Positions 63,701 to 64,000 of a stretch of DNA of 64,000 nucleotides are shown piece after piece. A program made the position numbers and the translations under genes. Each line of letters starts with the position of its first letter. Positions within the stretch are counted from its first letter, which is position 1. The stretch covers positions 19,045 through 83,044 of the forward strand of contig JAIEAP010000044.1 of NCBI GenBank assembly GCA_029071325.1, read 5' to 3'. The DNA is from Lachnospiraceae bacterium. Lineage in GTDB: Bacteria; Bacillota; Clostridia; Lachnospirales; Lachnospiraceae. Under the pieces are notes generated by a model that did no database searches, was not told the origin of the DNA, and worked only from the letters and a program-made list of their open reading frames with translations.

Positions 63701-63851
63701 CGAGGGCGCGCTTGCATCCCTGAAGCGTTTCAAAGACGATGTGAAAGAAGTCCGGGCAGGCTACGAGTGCGGTCTTGTGTTTGAAGGCTTCAACGATATT
63801 GCAGAGCTTGACATTGTAGAGGCATACAAAATGGTAGAGGTCGCCAGATAA
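60792..63851 (+). CDS. infB: Translation initiation factor IF-2
   Basis: The 1,019-residue GTPase is long for a bacterial IF-2. It has the IF2_N start ([24 protein letters not shown]), a long low-complexity linker of A/P/K-rich and [10 protein letters not shown] repeats, a second IF2_N ([35 protein letters not shown]), the G domain ([19 protein letters not shown] near residue 529, [12 protein letters not shown]) and C-terminal domains including the fMet-tRNA-binding C2. It brings initiator tRNA to the ribosome. GGAGG at about 60777 precedes the start. Confidence 0.97.
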   Translation: MAKLRVYELAKELDIKPQEVLEALKGTQYEVKTASNGIEDDAQKLVRAKFSGGASGDAGMKAKKLEAAPKTDAAPKAEPAAATQEPKKEAGEVKPAVQGKPKKKASISAVFNPQNSKINPGSRRQAYHTNARTPERRPAGARPAGAGVPGAGMAARGPERRPVTPGALERKVVNQAASEARAVEPKPSEIKPSEIKATEVKPAVAPMEAKQAEEKQTLQSAAPVKAPEMKPVERREISTSDGEKRVLTNRPQGERVSNNNNRPQGDRNVRPQGDRPYGSRPQGDRNGRPQGDRPYGSRPQGDRNGRPQGDRPYGNRSQGDRPYGSRPQGDRNGRPQGDRPYGSRPQGDRGRGGFNGRNGGGRLDQELNRFNKDAVQTGPDELRKESRENRDRDNNRRKQNTDRDKLGKKQERYVNLEKNGGKKKHTPQPRPKEEDTIRSITLPERMTIKELAEKMKVQTSEIIKKLFLKGQMVTVNQEIDYDNAEEIALEFNCIAEPEEKIDVIAELLKEEEEDEKDLVARPPVVCVMGHVDHGKTSLLDAIRDTRVTDREAGGITQHIGAYVVSINGQKITFLDTPGHEAFTAMRMRGAKSTDIAILVVAADDGVMPQTVEAINHAKAAGIEIIVAINKIDKPNANIDRVKQELSEYELIPEDWGGSTIFVPVSAHTHEGIDQLLEMILLTAEVSELRANPNRKARGVIIEAQLDKGRGAVATVLVQKGTLEVGQPIACGSAYGKVRAMVDDKGRRVKTADPSTPVEILGLSSVPEAGETFVVCENEKDARSFAETYISEGKVKLLEETRSRMSLDDLFSQIQSGDVKELNIIVKADVQGSVEAVKQSLVKLSNDEVVVKIIHGGVGAINESDVILASASNAIIIGFNVRPDPTAKVTADNQGVDVRLYKVIYNAIEDVEAAMKGMLDPVFEEKVIGHAEVRQIFKASGVGNIAGSYVLDGTFERGCKVRISREGTQIFEGALASLKRFKDDVKEVRAGYECGLVFEGFNDIAELDIVEAYKMVEVAR
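61550..61850 (+). repeat. [14 protein letters not shown] tandem repeats in infB
   Basis: A run of imperfect repeats of about 18-27 bases encoding RPQGDR and [12 protein letters not shown] units lies in the linker of IF-2. It is in-frame and coding, and rich in Arg/Gly/Pro. Length probably varies among strains. Confidence 0.85.
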
Positions 63852-63872
63852 TATAGAAAGTGATGTGTGAAG

Positions 63873-64000
63873 ATGCAGAAAAACAGCATGAAAAATATGC
63901 GGATCAATGGGGAGGTTCAGCGGGAACTTTCCAATATTATCCGCGGTGAAGTGAAGGACCCACGTATCCATCCCATGACCAGTGTCGTGTCGGTGGAGGT
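63873..64000 (+). CDS. rbfA: Ribosome-binding factor A (3' end outside window)
   Basis: The first ~43 residues (MQKNSMKNMRINGEVQRELSNIIRGEVKDPRIHPMTSVVSVEV) match the RbfA start, where VQRELSxII and DPRI are characteristic. RbfA assists late 30S maturation. It follows infB as expected. ATG 63888 is an alternative start. The gene continues past the window. Confidence 0.9.
   Translation, partial: MQKNSMKNMRINGEVQRELSNIIRGEVKDPRIHPMTSVVSVE

Overview
The window looks like chromosomal DNA from a spore-forming, low-to-middle GC member of the Clostridia, most probably a gut Lachnospiraceae. The grounds are strong AGGAGG-type ribosome binding sites, sporulation genes (sigG, spoIVA), pyruvate phosphate dikinase, lipoprotein-type sugar ABC transporters without a dedicated ATPase, a maltodextrin/pullulanase system and the Firmicute-type rimP-nusA-rnpM-ylxQ-infB-rbfA operon. 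The assignment rests on gene content and protein style read by eye, not on a database search.

Layout. (1) Bases 1-5875: the 3' part of a giant beta-helix repeat protein with three ~435-residue tandem units; its stop overlaps the start of a sugar-binding lipoprotein. (2) 5894-6130: highly structured non-coding DNA. (3) 6183-13260: a catabolic cluster (TIM-barrel sugar isomerase/epimerase, glycerol-1-phosphate dehydrogenase-like protein, MgtC-like membrane protein, NagD/AraL-type phosphatase, FGGY sugar kinase, split transketolase). It recalls the araL-araM-araN part of the Bacillus arabinose operon, but a split transketolase is present, so it may serve an uncharacterised ketose-phosphate route. 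(4) 13258-13672: two copies (one incomplete) of a hairpin-rich repeat with inverted ends; a third lies at 32753. (5) ppdK. (6) 16548-25758: an accessory-looking stretch with a MATE-like membrane protein, a Cu/Zn superoxide dismutase, a BlaI/BlaR1-like pair with two operators, an orphan FokI-like nuclease, a DinB-like protein and an ECF sigma/anti-sigma pair. A duplicated terminator and a fragment of the MATE-like gene mark past rearrangement. (7) 25776-31387: sigG, a small hypothetical gene, a DapF-like epimerase lacking both catalytic cysteines, argS, a HAD phosphatase and an SH3 lipoprotein. (8) 31438-39081: a ClC antiporter, then a maltodextrin locus (binding protein, two permeases, LacI regulator, malQ). 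(9) 39083-43578: lipid kinase, spoIVA, AraC regulator, galE. (10) 43635-48652: a DUF3089 lipoprotein and a sensor/LytTR regulator pair divergent from a CstA-type transporter, with a pair of LytTR-like direct repeats in between. (11) 48656-55236: a four-gene surface-protein locus. (12) tRNA-Glu, a cell-surface type I pullulanase, and the nusA-infB operon running off the right edge inside rbfA.

The starch-related parts fit together. The pullulanase would debranch alpha-glucans outside the cell, the maltodextrin importer would take up the products, and MalQ would process them under a LacI-type repressor whose probable operator lies at 33163. The most unusual items are the orphan FokI-like nuclease between duplicated terminators, the double Cys-to-Ser DapF homologue, the kinase/split-transketolase/G1P-dehydrogenase cluster coupled to a binding protein and giant beta-helix protein, and the inverted-repeat hairpin family.
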